From NCBI GenBank assembly GCA_025330725.1, contig JAIWND010000002.1, positions 868,001 to 932,000 of the forward strand: DNA of 64,000 bases, in the 5' to 3' direction. Made by a program: the position numbers and the translations under genes. Every line of letters starts with the position of its first letter. The first letter of the stretch is position 1. Of this stretch, positions 1 through 11,224 are shown one piece after another. The stretch is from Chlamydoabsidia padenii (lineage: Eukaryota; Mucoromycota; Mucoromycetes; Mucorales; Cunninghamellaceae). The notes below the pieces were generated by a model. The model was not told the origin of the DNA. It was given only the letters and a program-made list of their open reading frames with translations, and ran no database searches.

Positions 1-48
1 GAATTGTATATTGTTTAAACTAATGTTTTACTTTTATACTAAACTTAG

Positions 49-990
49 TGGAAAGCAGCCGAAGATGTTTGGCGATCCAGCAACAAACGACGGGGACCAA
101 GTGGAGCACTGGTGCGGGCAGCATTACTAGGTGTACCTAAATTCTGGGATGGTACAACTGTGATTGAAAACACCACCGATTGTTGCCGTCTTACTCATCC
201 TGACCCAAGATGTATGATGTCCTGTGCGATTGTTTCAACTTTGGTGGCAAGAATCCTACGTGGTCAAGATTTGGAAAATGACGATACTGACGACGATATT
301 AATTTAATGGCACCTTCTTTACCACCTACACCCACCTCTGCTCACCAAACAACTACCAATGGCAAAGTCAGTCTAGCACCACCACCACCACAACAACAAC
401 AACAACATTATAACATGACACCTCCTCCTTCCTCACCACCACCAGCAGCAGCAACAACAACAACAACTAATTCATCTTGTTATCACCTTGAAACTGACCT
501 CACTCTGATGAAACTTGTACGTAATGTGATTGATACAAACAAACGAATCCTCATTGCACCCAATACCGATCCACTCTTCCGAACCCCTGAAACCGACATT
601 GAACTTACTAGACAGTATTATGCAACATTGGTGGAAACTTGCTCTTATTTCGAAGGTGGACGTATTGACTTTGATTTTTTAAAATTGGATTCATGGATGA
701 CGGACAACAGTAATGATGATCAACAACGACAAGGCTCTTTTGAATGTCTTACTGCCGGGATCTACTCTTTTACACGTCGGCTTCCAGTGGGTCAAGAAAC
801 TGAAGCATTCAAGCATATACTAATGGATTTGGTAATACAAGGTGGGGAAGCTGATACGAATGCAACGGTAGCAGGTGCTCTTATGGGTGTCAAGATTGGA
901 TATTCTCAGTTACCTTCTGAATGGGTGGTAGGTCTCAAGCGATGGGAATGGCTGGAAGACCTGGTGGATGAATTCTGTGGTTTACTTTAG
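49..990 (+). CDS. ADP-ribosylglycohydrolase family protein, 3' part
   Basis: This is the last exon of a gene whose 5' end lies outside the window. An acceptor (TACTAAACTTAG, ending at 48) opens the reading frame at 49, and it runs without a break to a TAG stop. The C-terminal motif GGEADTNATVAGALMG matches the metal-binding GGDTDTN.A..GAL.G signature of the ADP-ribosylglycohydrolase (ARH/DraG) superfamily, whose members hydrolyse ADP-ribose from proteins or nucleic acids. Upstream, SGALVRAALLGVPKFW fits the family's conserved (D/N)GALMR..PLG segment. A Pro/Gln/Thr-rich low-complexity insert (about 360-470) sits between conserved blocks and is probably a surface loop. The usual motif-I Asp residues would be in the missing upstream exons, so activity cannot be judged. 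Substrate is unknown. Confidence 0.85.
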   Translation, partial: WKAAEDVWRSSNKRRGPSGALVRAALLGVPKFWDGTTVIENTTDCCRLTHPDPRCMMSCAIVSTLVARILRGQDLENDDTDDDINLMAPSLPPTPTSAHQTTTNGKVSLAPPPPQQQQQHYNMTPPPSSPPPAAATTTTTNSSCYHLETDLTLMKLVRNVIDTNKRILIAPNTDPLFRTPETDIELTRQYYATLVETCSYFEGGRIDFDFLKLDSWMTDNSNDDQQRQGSFECLTAGIYSFTRRLPVGQETEAFKHILMDLVIQGGEADTNATVAGALMGVKIGYSQLPSEWVVGLKRWEWLEDLVDEFCGLL

Positions 991-1720
991 TCTCTTTATA
1001 CATAGGTTAGTAGTTAGTTTACCCTTGTTTTACATATATATACTCTCATTAATGTCATCATTATCATTTTTATCATCTTTTTATCATTAGCATTTGTTTA
1101 CTATTAGTTACTCTTTTTTTTAACACTCCCTATTGCCCTCTTCTTCCTTGTACCTTGTTTATGTTTATGAAATCATCCATTTCTTACCCCCTCTCTCTCT
1201 CTTTTATTATAATTACTCTCCCTTCCACAATTCTACATAGCCCTTTTTTACTTTAGCATAATTGGTTTTTATTCAAATGCATTTGATGTAAATAAACAAC
1301 GTTTTTATTTTATCATTATAATCCATGTATCTATTATCAACTAACTAATGAAAACTATATTATCTATCCTATTCTGTATGTTGATCGTTCGATCGATCGT
1401 ATATAATTTTCACTCTTCGGCATAGTCTTGTCCATCATTACGTCAGTTCCAATGCAGCCTATGTCATAAAAAGAGGATAACGGGTTAGAATCTGGTGTCA
1501 ATGCTAAATCTGTACGCCTTCACCATTGAAGCGCCATAGGTTACACGTATTGAATAAAGGCACAACTCTTTTATTTTTTGATCTTTACCTTTAGTTAATC
1601 CATTTAAGCTTGACTTTAGAAGAAAACAATCCAGACGAGTTCATTCCAGTTGACAGTGTTTATTTTGGCAATGATTGGAGAAGGATGGTATCAAGTGCAC
1701 CCTTCAGGGATGGGAAGGGC

Positions 1721-1760
<40 letters not shown>

Positions 1761-2445
1761 GAGGGGAGACGAGGATTAGTCAAGTATGTTTTGTATTTCT
1801 GGTAGAGGTCAGTAGACCACTTGACTGTTACACCGAAAAGATTTTAAAGCAGTAGACTATAACTGTTGATACCTTCAATCGTGATGAGCTAAATTTAATG
1901 GTTTACAATGTGCAGAAGAAAGGGAAGAGAGAAGAAAAAGGAGTCGAGACGGCATGCAAATTGATTCCAGCGGGTTCTGAAAATACCTTCTCTCTCTATC
2001 TCTCTCTGTGTGTGGACCACTCACGCCAATTCAGGACACCAGTCCACAAAAGTTGTAGTAGCATTATGCTTGAACATAGCTACTTAAAACGCTCATGCTT
2101 GCATTTTAACATGGTTTGCCTTAGCAGTGGAGTAGCTTTTACACAAACTAGAAGGTTTCTGAAGACCCAGCTTTCTCAAATTTCACATCCCGCTTCAGAG
2201 CACCATGCAAGATTAGGCAAAACTTTAGCCTGAGAGTGACTTTGTCAGCGCGCTAATTTACACACTCTCTCTCATTATAGAATGTCTTTTGATACGGTTA
2301 GATCTGGTAGACGTTAGTGTATCTTAAGCTTAAAAGTATGTCTTGTTTGTATTAAAAGTAGTGAGCACCAGAATCTTTTGAATTAGAATCAACGGTTGCG
2401 CTCATCAGACTCCCGACATCTTTACCTCACTATATAGAAAAAATA

Positions 2446-2590
2446 AAGGACAGGTAAAAGTCATCGCAAGTCTGGACTGACCAACATAAGGGTATTGGAG
2501 CTTAGCTTTTGCGGTGACTTTTGTTGGAAATATGCTATAGTGTCCACATCGCAACTTTAATCATTAGCATCCGTTGACAATGGAGCGAGC
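2446..2590 (+). repeat. 145-bp direct repeat, copy 1
   Basis: A stretch starting near AAAGTCATCGCAAGTCTGG and ending near CATCCGTTGACAATGGAGCG recurs at 2944-3090 in the same orientation with scattered substitutions and small indels. Shared blocks include GGGTATTGGAGCTT, TTTTGCGGT, AATATGCTATA and ATTAGCATCCGTTGACAAT. The two copies flank the reverse-oriented A-tailed repeat. They could be terminal repeats of a small non-autonomous element or simply a local duplication. Confidence 0.75.
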
Positions 2591-2672
2591 AGAGCCCTTT
2601 CTAATTCTTAGTAGAGTCGGGCGGGATCTGAAAATGAAATCTTGTTTATTCCATGTACGGACAGTACAGTAC

Positions 2673-2677
<5 letters not shown>

Positions 2678-2720
<43 letters not shown>

Positions 2721-2933
2721 AGTCAGGGTAAAACGATCTTGAAGCTATACTACTCCATAAAGTGGACTTGGTATATTGGCCATTATGTAAAGTTTATTGG
2801 AAATAGGTCAAGGAATGCTCATGGTCACTTTTGTCATGAGGATCACTTGTCCATTAAGGCAGTAGTGCTCTCTTAAGATTCCAGGCGAGAGTAAGCGGGT
2901 TTTAAAATATTTTTGTCTTGTATGTCAATTTTC
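2678..2933 (-). repeat. A-tailed short interspersed repeat, reverse copy
   Basis: Read on the minus strand, this is a roughly 215-bp body followed by a long A tract (the T tract at 2678-2716). The body is nearly the same as two plus-strand copies near 35.2-35.6 kb. Shared blocks (plus-strand sense) are CGCTTACTCTCGCC, GGAATCTTAAG, GACAAAAGTGACCAT, GCATTCCTTAGCCTATTTCC, CCAAGTCC and GTTTTACCCTGAC. The A-rich 3' tail and the dispersed copies suggest retroposition. I see no clear Pol III A/B boxes and no coding capacity. Confidence 0.75.
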
Positions 2934-2943
2934 TTGCTTGCAA

Positions 2944-3090
2944 AGGACATGTAAAAAGTCATCACAAGTCTGGAATGACCGATACAAGGGTATTGGAGCT
3001 TGACTTTTGCGGTAAAGTATGTTGTAAATATGCTATAACGTCCTCAACGCCACTTTAACCATTAGCATCCGTTGACAATTGGAGCGCCAA
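2944..3090 (+). repeat. 145-bp direct repeat, copy 2
   Basis: Second copy of the direct repeat at 2446-2590, same orientation, diverged by point changes and small indels. It lies immediately downstream of the reverse A-tailed repeat, giving the order direct repeat, A-tailed repeat (minus), direct repeat, A-tailed repeat (plus, diverged). Confidence 0.75.
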
Positions 3091-3198
3091 AAGAAAATAA
3101 CTATCAGAATGGATTTGATGTGGATCCTTCTAATACCATTTGGAGACATCCCTGAAAGGGGACGATTTCACTTTTTTCATTTTATTCCATGTGGACCG

Positions 3199-3395
3199 TT
3201 TCCGCAAAGAGCAGTTTTCAAACTTCACTTACCCTTTGATTACTTGTAAGAGCTCTACCGTCTCAATGGATAATGGATGCTCATCAATAAAGGAGCCATG
3301 GGCATTCGTTAGCCTATTTACTCCAAATTTTACATAAAACTCCAAGCGCGAAGTCCCTTGTATGTAGCTGTATAGGCTTGCAGCCTTTTTTATAT
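3199..3395 (+). repeat. diverged plus-strand copy of the A-tailed repeat
   Basis: Blocks such as CACTTACCCT, GAGCTCTAC, ATGCTCATCAAT, CATTCGTTAGCCTATTTAC and AAGTCCCTTGTA match the plus-strand copies near 35.2-35.6 kb in order. Divergence is much greater than among the other three, so this looks like an old insertion. It is inverted relative to the copy at 2678-2933. Confidence 0.55.
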
Positions 3396-3831
3396 CTCCC
3401 GTGTCTAAACAAGAAGAGTATCAGGCCTGACCTCGTTATCAAACCGATGCAAATAAAGCGAGTGTGTACTTTTATGATGTATTCTCAGTAAAAAGTCCAG
3501 CTTGAGGCGCTCATTTCAATTGAACCAAATTTAAGTTCATATGTACCTGTCATTTCTTTTGCATTGACAATGTCAAAAGAGGATAATGAAAGTCTAGCTC
3601 TGTCTTTCTGTTGCTTATCATGCCTTCTTCCACAGAACAATAATTAACGTTTCATTCTCCGCTTAATCGACGAAAATTGACTCGAGCGCCATCTTCTGAC
3701 TGGTTAACGTTTTTTTTTACATACTAAACTCCGCAATAAAGTTTCTTCTGACTGGTTTTCGTGGCAACTGCTTTCAGAATTTTTTTTTTCTTTCTCTTTC
3801 TTTCTCTCTTTTGTACGATCACTCGCAAACC

Positions 3832-6800
3832 ATGGCACCATCAGTCATGACATTGGACACCAAGAAACGACGCCTCGAAAAGAAACATAAACGAACCGAA
3901 CGATCGAAAATATTCCAACCCTTCCGTGCTCTGGGTTACATTACCAATGATATTCCTTTTACTGTGGAATCTCGTGGTCAGGAATACTTTATGACTACCA
4001 GTGTAGGCCACAACTTTCAAACCTACAACGTAAGTAGTTTGATGTAATTATAAGAGTAGTAATGAACGATAACTGATCTTTGTTTGTTAATAGTTGGGGA
4101 AAATGAATCTACTCTTTGTGGGTCCTTCAACAGATCGTGCTATTACCGCAATGACTACAGCTGGTGGTTTAACTTATACTGCTTGTGGCAATATCATTAC
4201 TTCATATAAACGTGGGAGAGAGGTAATTAAAAGTAAATAGTACGGCAAATCACTTGTCAGGACTAACACTATACTTTTCTTTTCCTTTTTGTAGGTACAT
4301 CGTTTTGTGGGCAAGTCCAACTATAATGTGTTTCAATTGATCGTACTTGGTACATTGGTGGCAGGTTTATGTGATGACAATACTCTTAAAGTATGGGACT
4401 TGGCAAAGGACGAACAATACATGGAAATCGAATTCGGTGACGACTTTACGGTGGCGGCAATGGTTCACCCTAGCACTTATCTCAACAAACTCTTGATTGC
4501 CAGCACACAAGGAACGATGCAAATCTGGAATATCCGAAACAATCGTATGGTGTATCAATTCAAACCTTTTGGCTCAGCGATTTCTTGTTTGGTACAATCT
4601 CCTGTGGTGGATGTAGTGGCTATTGGGTTATTGGATGGTACGACATTGCTTTATAATATCAAGGCGGATGAAAAGATTGATAGTGTACATCAAGATGATC
4701 GTGTCACTGCTATCTCATTCAGAACTGGTAAGAGTAAAATAAAAAGGGGGGGGGTGATCGATTACTTACTCTTTTTTCTTTCTTTCTGAAAAATGTAACT
4801 AGACGAAGAACAAATGATGGCTACAGCGAATATGCATGGTGATGTTGCCTTATGGGATTTGAATCATCGTCGATTGGTACATATCATGAAAGGTGCTCAT
4901 GATGGTGTGGTGTCTTCCCTTGTATTCTTACATAATCAACCTATTTTGGTGACTGGTGGTGCGGATAACGCGGTTAAACAATGGATCTTCAAAAAAGAAA
5001 ATGTGGTCCCTACGGTCCTCAAGTATCGAAGTGGTCATTACTCTCCTCCTTCTAAGATTAGATACTATGGTGACGATGGTCATTTTATCCTCAGTACTGG
5101 GCGTGATCAATCTCTGCGCATGTTTTCTGTTTATCGTGATAGTCAGTCTCATGAACTGTCTCAGGGCCATCTCGATAAAAAGGCAAAGGCTAGAAATATC
5201 CGCACTCAAGAACTGAAGTTGCCTCTAATCACGGATTTTGCTGCAGGTAATCAAATCAAATATCTCTACCTTTATATATATGTATATGTATAACTCGTCT
5301 TTTCTATTTGTTTGGTATAGGTACTGGAAAAGCAAAAGAATGGGATAACATCTTGACTAGTCATATCAACGACATTGCTGGGCGAACATGGTCTACTGCA
5401 CGAAAGGCGCTTGGTCAACATACTTTTATTGGTCCTTCTAAAACTGCTATCAAGGTAACAAAGGATAAACAAACTGGCTTGATAGGTATAAAAAAAAACT
5501 AAAACTCTTCGTTCTATCTAGGTCACGGAAATTACTGCTTGTGGTAACTTTGGTCTGCTGGGTAGCAGCTCTGGTCAAATCGATGCGTTCAACATGCAAT
5601 CAGGTGCTCACAGAAAAACGTTTGGTGGACCGGATGGGCATAAAAAGCCTGTGACTGGATTGGCAACCGACAATATCAATCGATACCTCATCAGTTCTTC
5701 TGTGGACCGTACCGTGAAGCTTTGGGACTTTAACAAGGCGACCCTCATTCATACCATCAGCTTGGAATCTCCTGTGGTAGCCATTCGCTATCTTCGAGAC
5801 AATGATCTGCTGGCGGTAGTATGCGACGATTTGGGGATCCGTGTCATCGATATTGAAACTCATAAAATCGTGCGTGAATTCTGGGGTCATCAAAATAGAA
5901 TCACTGATTTGGTAAGTAGGATAATATACAAAAAACAAGATGGGAAATATTGATGATACTAACTATAAAACAATAGACGTTTAGTCCTGATGGTAGATGG
6001 CTTGTGTCTGCTTCCATGGATGCCACTGTCCGGACTTGGGATTTACCAACAGCAACTATGGTGGATATCTTCAAGGTTGAAAATGTCGTGACCAGTCTGA
6101 CATTCTCTCCAACTGGTGATTATTTGGCAACAGCACATGTGGATAATGTGGGTATCTTCTTATGGGCAAATCGAACTCAATTTACAAATGTGTCATTGCG
6201 TAGCATTGCCGATGATGAAGAAGTGCAGCTTTTAGCATTACCCTCCTTGACAACTGAAAACTCCGATGGTATGCAGAAAAAAAAAGGGGGTGGAAATTTG
6301 TGTATGATATTAACATACTTCTTTTTTAATAGATGAAGACGACGAAAATGACGATTCCGAAACCGAAGCTATCAATATCAACAATGATGAATCCGCAACA
6401 CAAGAACAACTGACAGACAAGATGATCACTTTGTCTTTGGAACCTCGATCAAAATGGCAAAATCTTTTGAATTTGGAAACAATCAAGGTAAAGTAAGCAA
6501 ATGGTGATCACACCCTCATTCTAACTCTCTATTGGGTTTCTCTTGAACCATCTAGCAAAGGAATAAACCCAAGGAAGCGCCCAAGGCACCTGAACAAGCA
6601 CCTTTCTTTTTACCGACGGTAGCCGGAGCTAAACCTACATTTATGCTGGACCCTAACGATCAAGTGACAACCAATGACGGCGAAGATCAATCAAGAAGGA
6701 TAAACTTTGGTGCCCTGGTGACTGAAACTGACTTTTTAAGGTTATTACGTACTGGTCATGAACACAACAAAGACTGTAAGTTTATTATTAATGGGGGGGG

Positions 6801-7213
6801 GGAAAAAGACTGTGTATTGACTCTATTTTTTTTTTCTTTTGTGTGTGTGTATATATATATATATATGTATGTGTCTAGTTACTGAATTTGTTACTTACAC
6901 CAAAACATTGAACCCATCAGGATTGGATATGGAATTACGATCTATGCCGGTGGATGGTGAATTGACTTCGATGACCTTGATATTGGAAGCGATCCTATTC
7001 ATGCTGACTAGTCGCAAGAATTTTGAATTGGCGCAAACTTGGCTCAATGCATTATTGGCTATTCATGGTGACCTGATCATTGCTAATCCTGACAATGAAT
7101 CCATCCATGATCTCTTACAACATATCCTCAAAATCCAACAAGAAGAATTCGGTCGATTGTCTGAAAAAATCCATTATGGTCTTTGTGTTATTGATTTTGC
7201 TAGAAAATCATAA
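3832..7213 (+). CDS. UTP21: U3 snoRNP subunit Utp21 (WDR36 family)
   Basis: A WD40-repeat component of the small-subunit processome (UTP-B), acting in the nucleolus on pre-18S rRNA. Ten exons give 909 aa: 3832-4029, 4094-4222, 4295-4727, 4803-5246, 5321-5454, 5522-5911, 5977-6268, 6333-6487, 6556-6775, 6879-7213. All junctions are GT-AG and phases agree. The N-terminus (lysine-rich, then IFQPFRALGYITNDIPF) and the WD repeats (for example TVKLWDF, ATVRTWDLP) match Utp21. The last 200 or so residues, from about 700, are the Utp21 C-terminal domain. Length is close to the yeast protein. The ATG at 3832 was chosen for its AACCATGGC context; the frame upstream has only a TTG. An acidic stretch (DDEDDENDDSETE) separates the second propeller from the C-terminal domain. 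Confidence 0.95.
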
Positions 7214-7388
7214 TCACTCCCCTTTTTCCCCTTTAGACTTTTTAGAACCCCGTTTTTTTTTTTAGTGTATTGTCTCTTTATACTATTAGCTATAGCATTC
7301 ATTCTCCCACATCATATAAATAAAATCATTATATATATAATATAAAATCATGTGTACTAGGTCCCAGTACCCTTTTTTTTAATTATTA

Positions 7389-7697
7389 TTATCGGTGTAA
7401 TTGAGAAAGAAGTGATTGATGGTGTTTTTGAATAAAAGTGTTATAATGATGGTTGGACCGAGTAGCTCCGATTCGCTTCATGGAATCCAGTAAAGGATCT
7501 TGATAGATCAAAAGACATCTATATTCTCGATCAACACGTTCCATTTCCTTCGTCAGTCGTTTCATATTAGTGGGATGATCGAGGTAATCCTTATCATCAG
7601 CCAAAAAAGATTGTCGCTGTAGCCATAATTTACGCTGGGTTCTGTTGGGTCTGTCTGATGGTGAGGAAGTATAAAAAGAATTTATTCGTAACAACAT
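7389..7697 (-). CDS. small protein of unknown function, possibly mitochondrial
   Basis: A 102-aa single-exon ORF starting at ATG 7697. The first 25 residues (MLLRINSFYTSSPSDRPNRT) are rich in Arg and Ser/Thr with little acid, like a mitochondrial targeting sequence; the rest is charged, probably helical and His/Gln-rich at the end. I do not recognise the family. It lies tail-to-tail with UTP21 (175 bp apart) and about 165 bp downstream of the acyl-CoA-binding protein gene on the same strand. An upstream exon cannot be excluded. It could be a fast-evolving mitochondrial assembly or ribosomal factor, but that is a guess from the N-terminus alone. Confidence 0.5.
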   Translation of the reverse strand: MLLRINSFYTSSPSDRPNRTQRKLWLQRQSFLADDKDYLDHPTNMKRLTKEMERVDREYRCLLIYQDPLLDSMKRIGATRSNHHYNTFIQKHHQSLLSQLHR

Positions 7698-7861
7698 TGT
7701 TTTGTGGATTAAAAAGAGAGGAAGATCAAACAAATTATTTATTAAGTCTGTGTACATGTATATATATAACTACTAATCTAATTTTCCATATAAAGCAAAG
7801 ACCAGCAGATCAAATAATAAAAAAAAAAAAAAATAAATAAAAAAAACTGATGATGATGATA

Positions 7862-9243
7862 TCAAACCACTACATAACGTCGGTTTCGAAGCTTGTAACA
7901 CCATATCTTGAAGAGGACATTGAATGCAGGATTGCCGCCACCTTTGGATAGGACCAGAATAATAATCAATGCAACCAACAAATGAATAGTTGCATGTTTA
8001 ATAGCCGTCTGATATGAAGATCAGTATATCGACATTATGCATTTCTTTCTTTCAACATTACCTTGATTACCCATTGCCATCCATCCCCAACTTCAGGTTT
8101 CCGAGTGTCTGGTACTGGCCGTTGACGCCGTCGAATCAATTCACAACGCAAATCATCAATCCGATCATTTAATGCAATCACTTGTGCCTGTAAAGATTCC
8201 AACGCTCGTTTGGTAGCAGGACCCAAAGATACAATGGAGGTATAGTCGGTCTGTAGTTGGGTGCCAGTTGAGCTCCGGGCTCGATTCGTCGTCGTAGTTG
8301 GTGGCAGATCGGTATTCTCCTCCTCTTGTTGCTGTTGATTGTGCTCGGATGATGATTTACTGTTTATTGTTGTTTGTTGAGTTGCCCATGGATTTTGATT
8401 AATTGTGTCTTCCATAGTATCATCATCATCAAATAATGTCGAGTCGCGTGGTAACGTATGGACAAAAGGTCTTGTTGGAGTAAAGAGAGGTGAAGTGATT
8501 CTTGATGCAAGTCTAGTAGGTCGTAAAAAAGATCGATCAAGTGGTGCCTGTCTACTATGATTTGATTGAGCTGATGAGGTCCGCCTGTATCTTGTTGCAT
8601 TTTGTTCGATTTCATACAAATAAGCTTTTTCTTCTTCGTCAACAAAAGATGATCCTATTGGGAGAAAAGAAAGGAATCAGTGGGGTTTCAATAAATCATA
8701 GTTGTGTTACCTACTTTTATCCACATGATTATCCTTGTTATGTGTTGCTGTCATTCCTTCGTCTGGAGAAGTAAAGGCTTGAAGGATTTGTTGGGCTTGA
8801 AGTTTGCTGGCTGGTTTTTGATATGCTTCAGAGACGGCTTGTAAAAATATATTCACATAAAGATACTGTGATTCTAGTTGATTGATACCTTCCACCTTCT
8901 TCCAAGCATCCCTTGAGTAATAAAGTGAGTAGGTGGATTATAAAAAGTAGAGTTGTTTTACCATTTTGCACGCCCAACCACATCGAATAATCCTGGGCGA
9001 GGAGTGTTCACATTTCCAACAGAGACTTGTTTATAAAAGGCATATAACTAGATAAAAGGTCATGAAAAGAGAGTGAGTAGGGTGATAAAGTGGTTATTGG
9101 TCAGGACATGTCTTTACTTGCAATTTTTGTTCTTTGGTGGGCTGGAAGCTGGAGGCGGTCAAGTGTTGTACAATGCGTAAGGCTTTATTATATCGTTGTT
9201 GGACATAAGCATCGGAATAATGAGGAGGAATGGTGCTGGTCAT
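7862..9243 (-). CDS. tail-anchored acyl-CoA-binding protein (ACBD5/Atg37-like)
   Basis: Five exons (minus strand: 9243-9118, 9047-8962, 8911-8715, 8654-8062, 8008-7862) give 382 aa with consistent phases. Residues about 10-95 are an acyl-CoA-binding domain: YVQQRYNKALRIVQHL, then YKQVSVGNVNTPRPGLFD and KWDAWKK, the conserved ligand-binding core. The middle is a disordered Ser/Gln/Thr-rich region with a short coiled coil (ESLQAQVIALNDRIDDL). The last exon encodes one hydrophobic helix (HLLVALIIILVL, about residues 342-354) followed by a basic tail, a tail-anchor layout. In animals and yeasts such proteins (ACBD5, Atg37) bind acyl-CoA at peroxisomes and act in membrane contacts or pexophagy. 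Peroxisomal location here is inferred from architecture. Confidence 0.88.
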
Positions 9244-9405
9244 ACAAAATATGAAAAAGTGGAAAAGAAAAAGAAAAAAAGAATTCAAGGAACTTGACAA
9301 AGCTTATATTCCCCAAAAGTTATCGGAATTTGAAATATAAACCTCCTCACTTTTTGCCAGATTGTTCACGTTCTTTCTTCTTCTCCCCACTTTATTTTTG
9401 AAAGA
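9244..9405. promoter_or_regulatory. bidirectional promoter, ACBD gene / TRAPPC13
   Basis: Only 162 bp separate the two divergent start codons. Near 9325-9338 is CGGAATTTGAAATATAA, a weaker version of the GGCGGGATTTGAAAT element seen in other short intergenic regions here. The plus-strand side ends in a pyrimidine-rich leader before ATG 9406. Confidence 0.5.
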
Positions 9406-10797
9406 ATGACATCTATTGCTTCTTCTCCAAGACCTGCAATCTCCTCTCCTCCTCAAGATGATAGTCAAACACCTCATCTACTATCACTTAAAGTCATGCG
9501 CCTGACACGACCACTTCTTGCCACCCATTCTCCTGTATATTATGAACAACAACAAGAAAAGAAATCATCGTTGGTGGAAGGTCTGGAAGCCATCCACATT
9601 TCTGATCTTTCAGCAAGCCATCCCATCGAATCCGACGGTCCTCTCAACATTCGTGATTTCGGTCTAGGACAAATGCTCAAACTTCCTTCAGCATTTGGCA
9701 ACATTTATCTTGGCGAAAGCTTCAGCACCTTGGTCAGCTTCAACAATGAAACGGGCACAGATACGGTATACGACATGGGCGCCAAGATTGAATTACAAAC
9801 CTCATCCCAACGGTTTAGTTTATACGACACACTCACCACACCACAAAAAACCATGTTGCCACACACCAGTCAAGATGTTACGGTATCACACGAAATCAAG
9901 GAACTCGGTGTACATATCCTCGTCTGCTCGGTCCATTATGTGACGCCCGACGGCAAGAAACGACACTTTCGCAAATTCTACAAGTTTCAAGTCTCGAATC
10001 CTCTGGCTGTCAAGACCAAACTCAACAATCTTGCAGATGGGCGGGTGTTTATGGAAGCTCAGGTGCAAAATGTATCGGCAGGACCCATGTATCTGGAACG
10101 AATGAAATTTGAACCTTCGGAATACTTTGATTTTGAAGACATGAATCAACAACAACAAGACCAACAACAAGTATCTGTATTTGGTGACGCTTTTATACAT
10201 CCTCAAGACATACGACAATATTTGTATCTACTCACACCAAAGACATCGTCACAGAACAAGGATCGGATCGCTCGGACAACAAATGCTTTGGGGAAACTGG
10301 ATATTGTTTGGCGATCAGCTATGGGGGATATGGGTCGGTTACAAACATCTCAACTTACACGTAAAGCCCCAGTGTTGGAGGACATCGAAGTCCAACCTAT
10401 CGATGCCACTGTTACACTCAACAACAACAACAACAACAACAACGACAACTCGGCTCATACAACAACAACCACTGATAGAATCATCCTAGAAACCCCATTC
10501 CAACTTGCGCTCAAGGTACGCAATCATTCGACACAACCTATGCACCTCGTCCTCTCTGCCAATAAAACGAAAATGGGATCAGTCTTATTAAGTGGTCTTA
10601 GCACCAGACTACTTGGTGATTTACCGTCAAACGAATCAACCGAGACTCGACTGGAATTCTTTCCCTTGACACCAGGGTTACAAAGGGTGGGTGGTCTCAA
10701 GGTCGTGGATACTATAACTGGATATACCAAGGATGTAGATCACTTATGTGATGTATTTGTCTTATCAAGCCCTCATGAAGACATCGATAAAGAATAG
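9406..10797 (+). CDS. TRAPPC13: TRAPP complex subunit 13 (TRAPPC13, DUF974)
   Basis: An intronless 463-aa protein of the TRAPPC13 family, a peripheral subunit of the metazoan-type TRAPPII/III vesicle-tethering complexes at the Golgi and in autophagy. The N-terminal block (HLLSLKVMRLTRPLL) and the core FGLGQMLKLPSAFGNIYLGESFSTLVSFNN are the family signature. The rest is predicted beta-sandwich, with poly-Gln/Asn inserts near residues 245-255 and 343-350. The C-terminus (FFPLTPGLQRVGGLKVVD) also fits. This subunit is missing from Saccharomyces but kept in filamentous and early-diverging fungi. It is unusual among its neighbours in lacking introns. Confidence 0.92.
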   Translation: MTSIASSPRPAISSPPQDDSQTPHLLSLKVMRLTRPLLATHSPVYYEQQQEKKSSLVEGLEAIHISDLSASHPIESDGPLNIRDFGLGQMLKLPSAFGNIYLGESFSTLVSFNNETGTDTVYDMGAKIELQTSSQRFSLYDTLTTPQKTMLPHTSQDVTVSHEIKELGVHILVCSVHYVTPDGKKRHFRKFYKFQVSNPLAVKTKLNNLADGRVFMEAQVQNVSAGPMYLERMKFEPSEYFDFEDMNQQQQDQQQVSVFGDAFIHPQDIRQYLYLLTPKTSSQNKDRIARTTNALGKLDIVWRSAMGDMGRLQTSQLTRKAPVLEDIEVQPIDATVTLNNNNNNNNDNSAHTTTTTDRIILETPFQLALKVRNHSTQPMHLVLSANKTKMGSVLLSGLSTRLLGDLPSNESTETRLEFFPLTPGLQRVGGLKVVDTITGYTKDVDHLCDVFVLSSPHEDIDKE

Positions 10798-11224
10798 AAT
10801 AGAAATCTTACTAGTGTATATTACAATTTTTTTATTTTAATAAAACTATATCCTTTGTTGATACTTGACGGCTTACGAACAATGTTGTTATTCTCTTTAT
10901 GTTTTGATTTAATGTGGACATTAGGGGGTCTGTCCATTTATTACCACAATTCACATCCCGACAATTTGCATGAATTGAGTTGTTATGTTGTATATGTATG
11001 CAGACTAGACCTATGACTGTATGCTCATGATAAAATCCAACAATCATATAAAGACAGAGATACAAATGTATTTGGTTTTTATTTTTAATATAAATAAGAA
11101 GAATGACTATACTGAATAAATGAATGATATCGGGTGTACAATAAAAAAGGGGGATGGAATTATCTATCACTATGAGGAATAAGCATACATGTATAACAAA
11201 AAACACTAAATCTAAATGGCTTGG
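10798..11224. other. 3'-to-3' intergenic region
   Basis: AT-rich space between the converging TRAPPC13 and carrier genes. AATAAAA near 10850 (plus) is a likely polyadenylation signal. I see no gene; a minus-strand ORF at 10832-11206 is hydrophobic low-complexity translation of AT-rich DNA. Confidence 0.6.

Larger units (their letters stand above)
991..3831. other. repeat-rich intergenic region with no gene recognised
   Basis: About 2.8 kb between the ADP-ribosylglycohydrolase and UTP21. It starts with an AT-rich 3' UTR (AATAAA-like signal near 1291). It holds an A38 tract (about 1722-1759), a long T tract (about 2678-2716), two copies of a 145-bp direct repeat and two copies of the short A-tailed repeat described separately. 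The small ORFs here run through homopolymers or repeats and show no protein family. The last 50 bases before UTP21 are a pyrimidine-rich leader. Confidence 0.7.

Noticed and set aside
1610..1855. 81-aa ORF running through the A38 tract
   Set aside because: Translation is poly-Lys from a homopolymer; starts with a non-ATG codon and has no family.
4928..5209. antisense and alternative-frame ORFs inside UTP21
   Set aside because: They are shadows of the exon; no homology or signals of their own.
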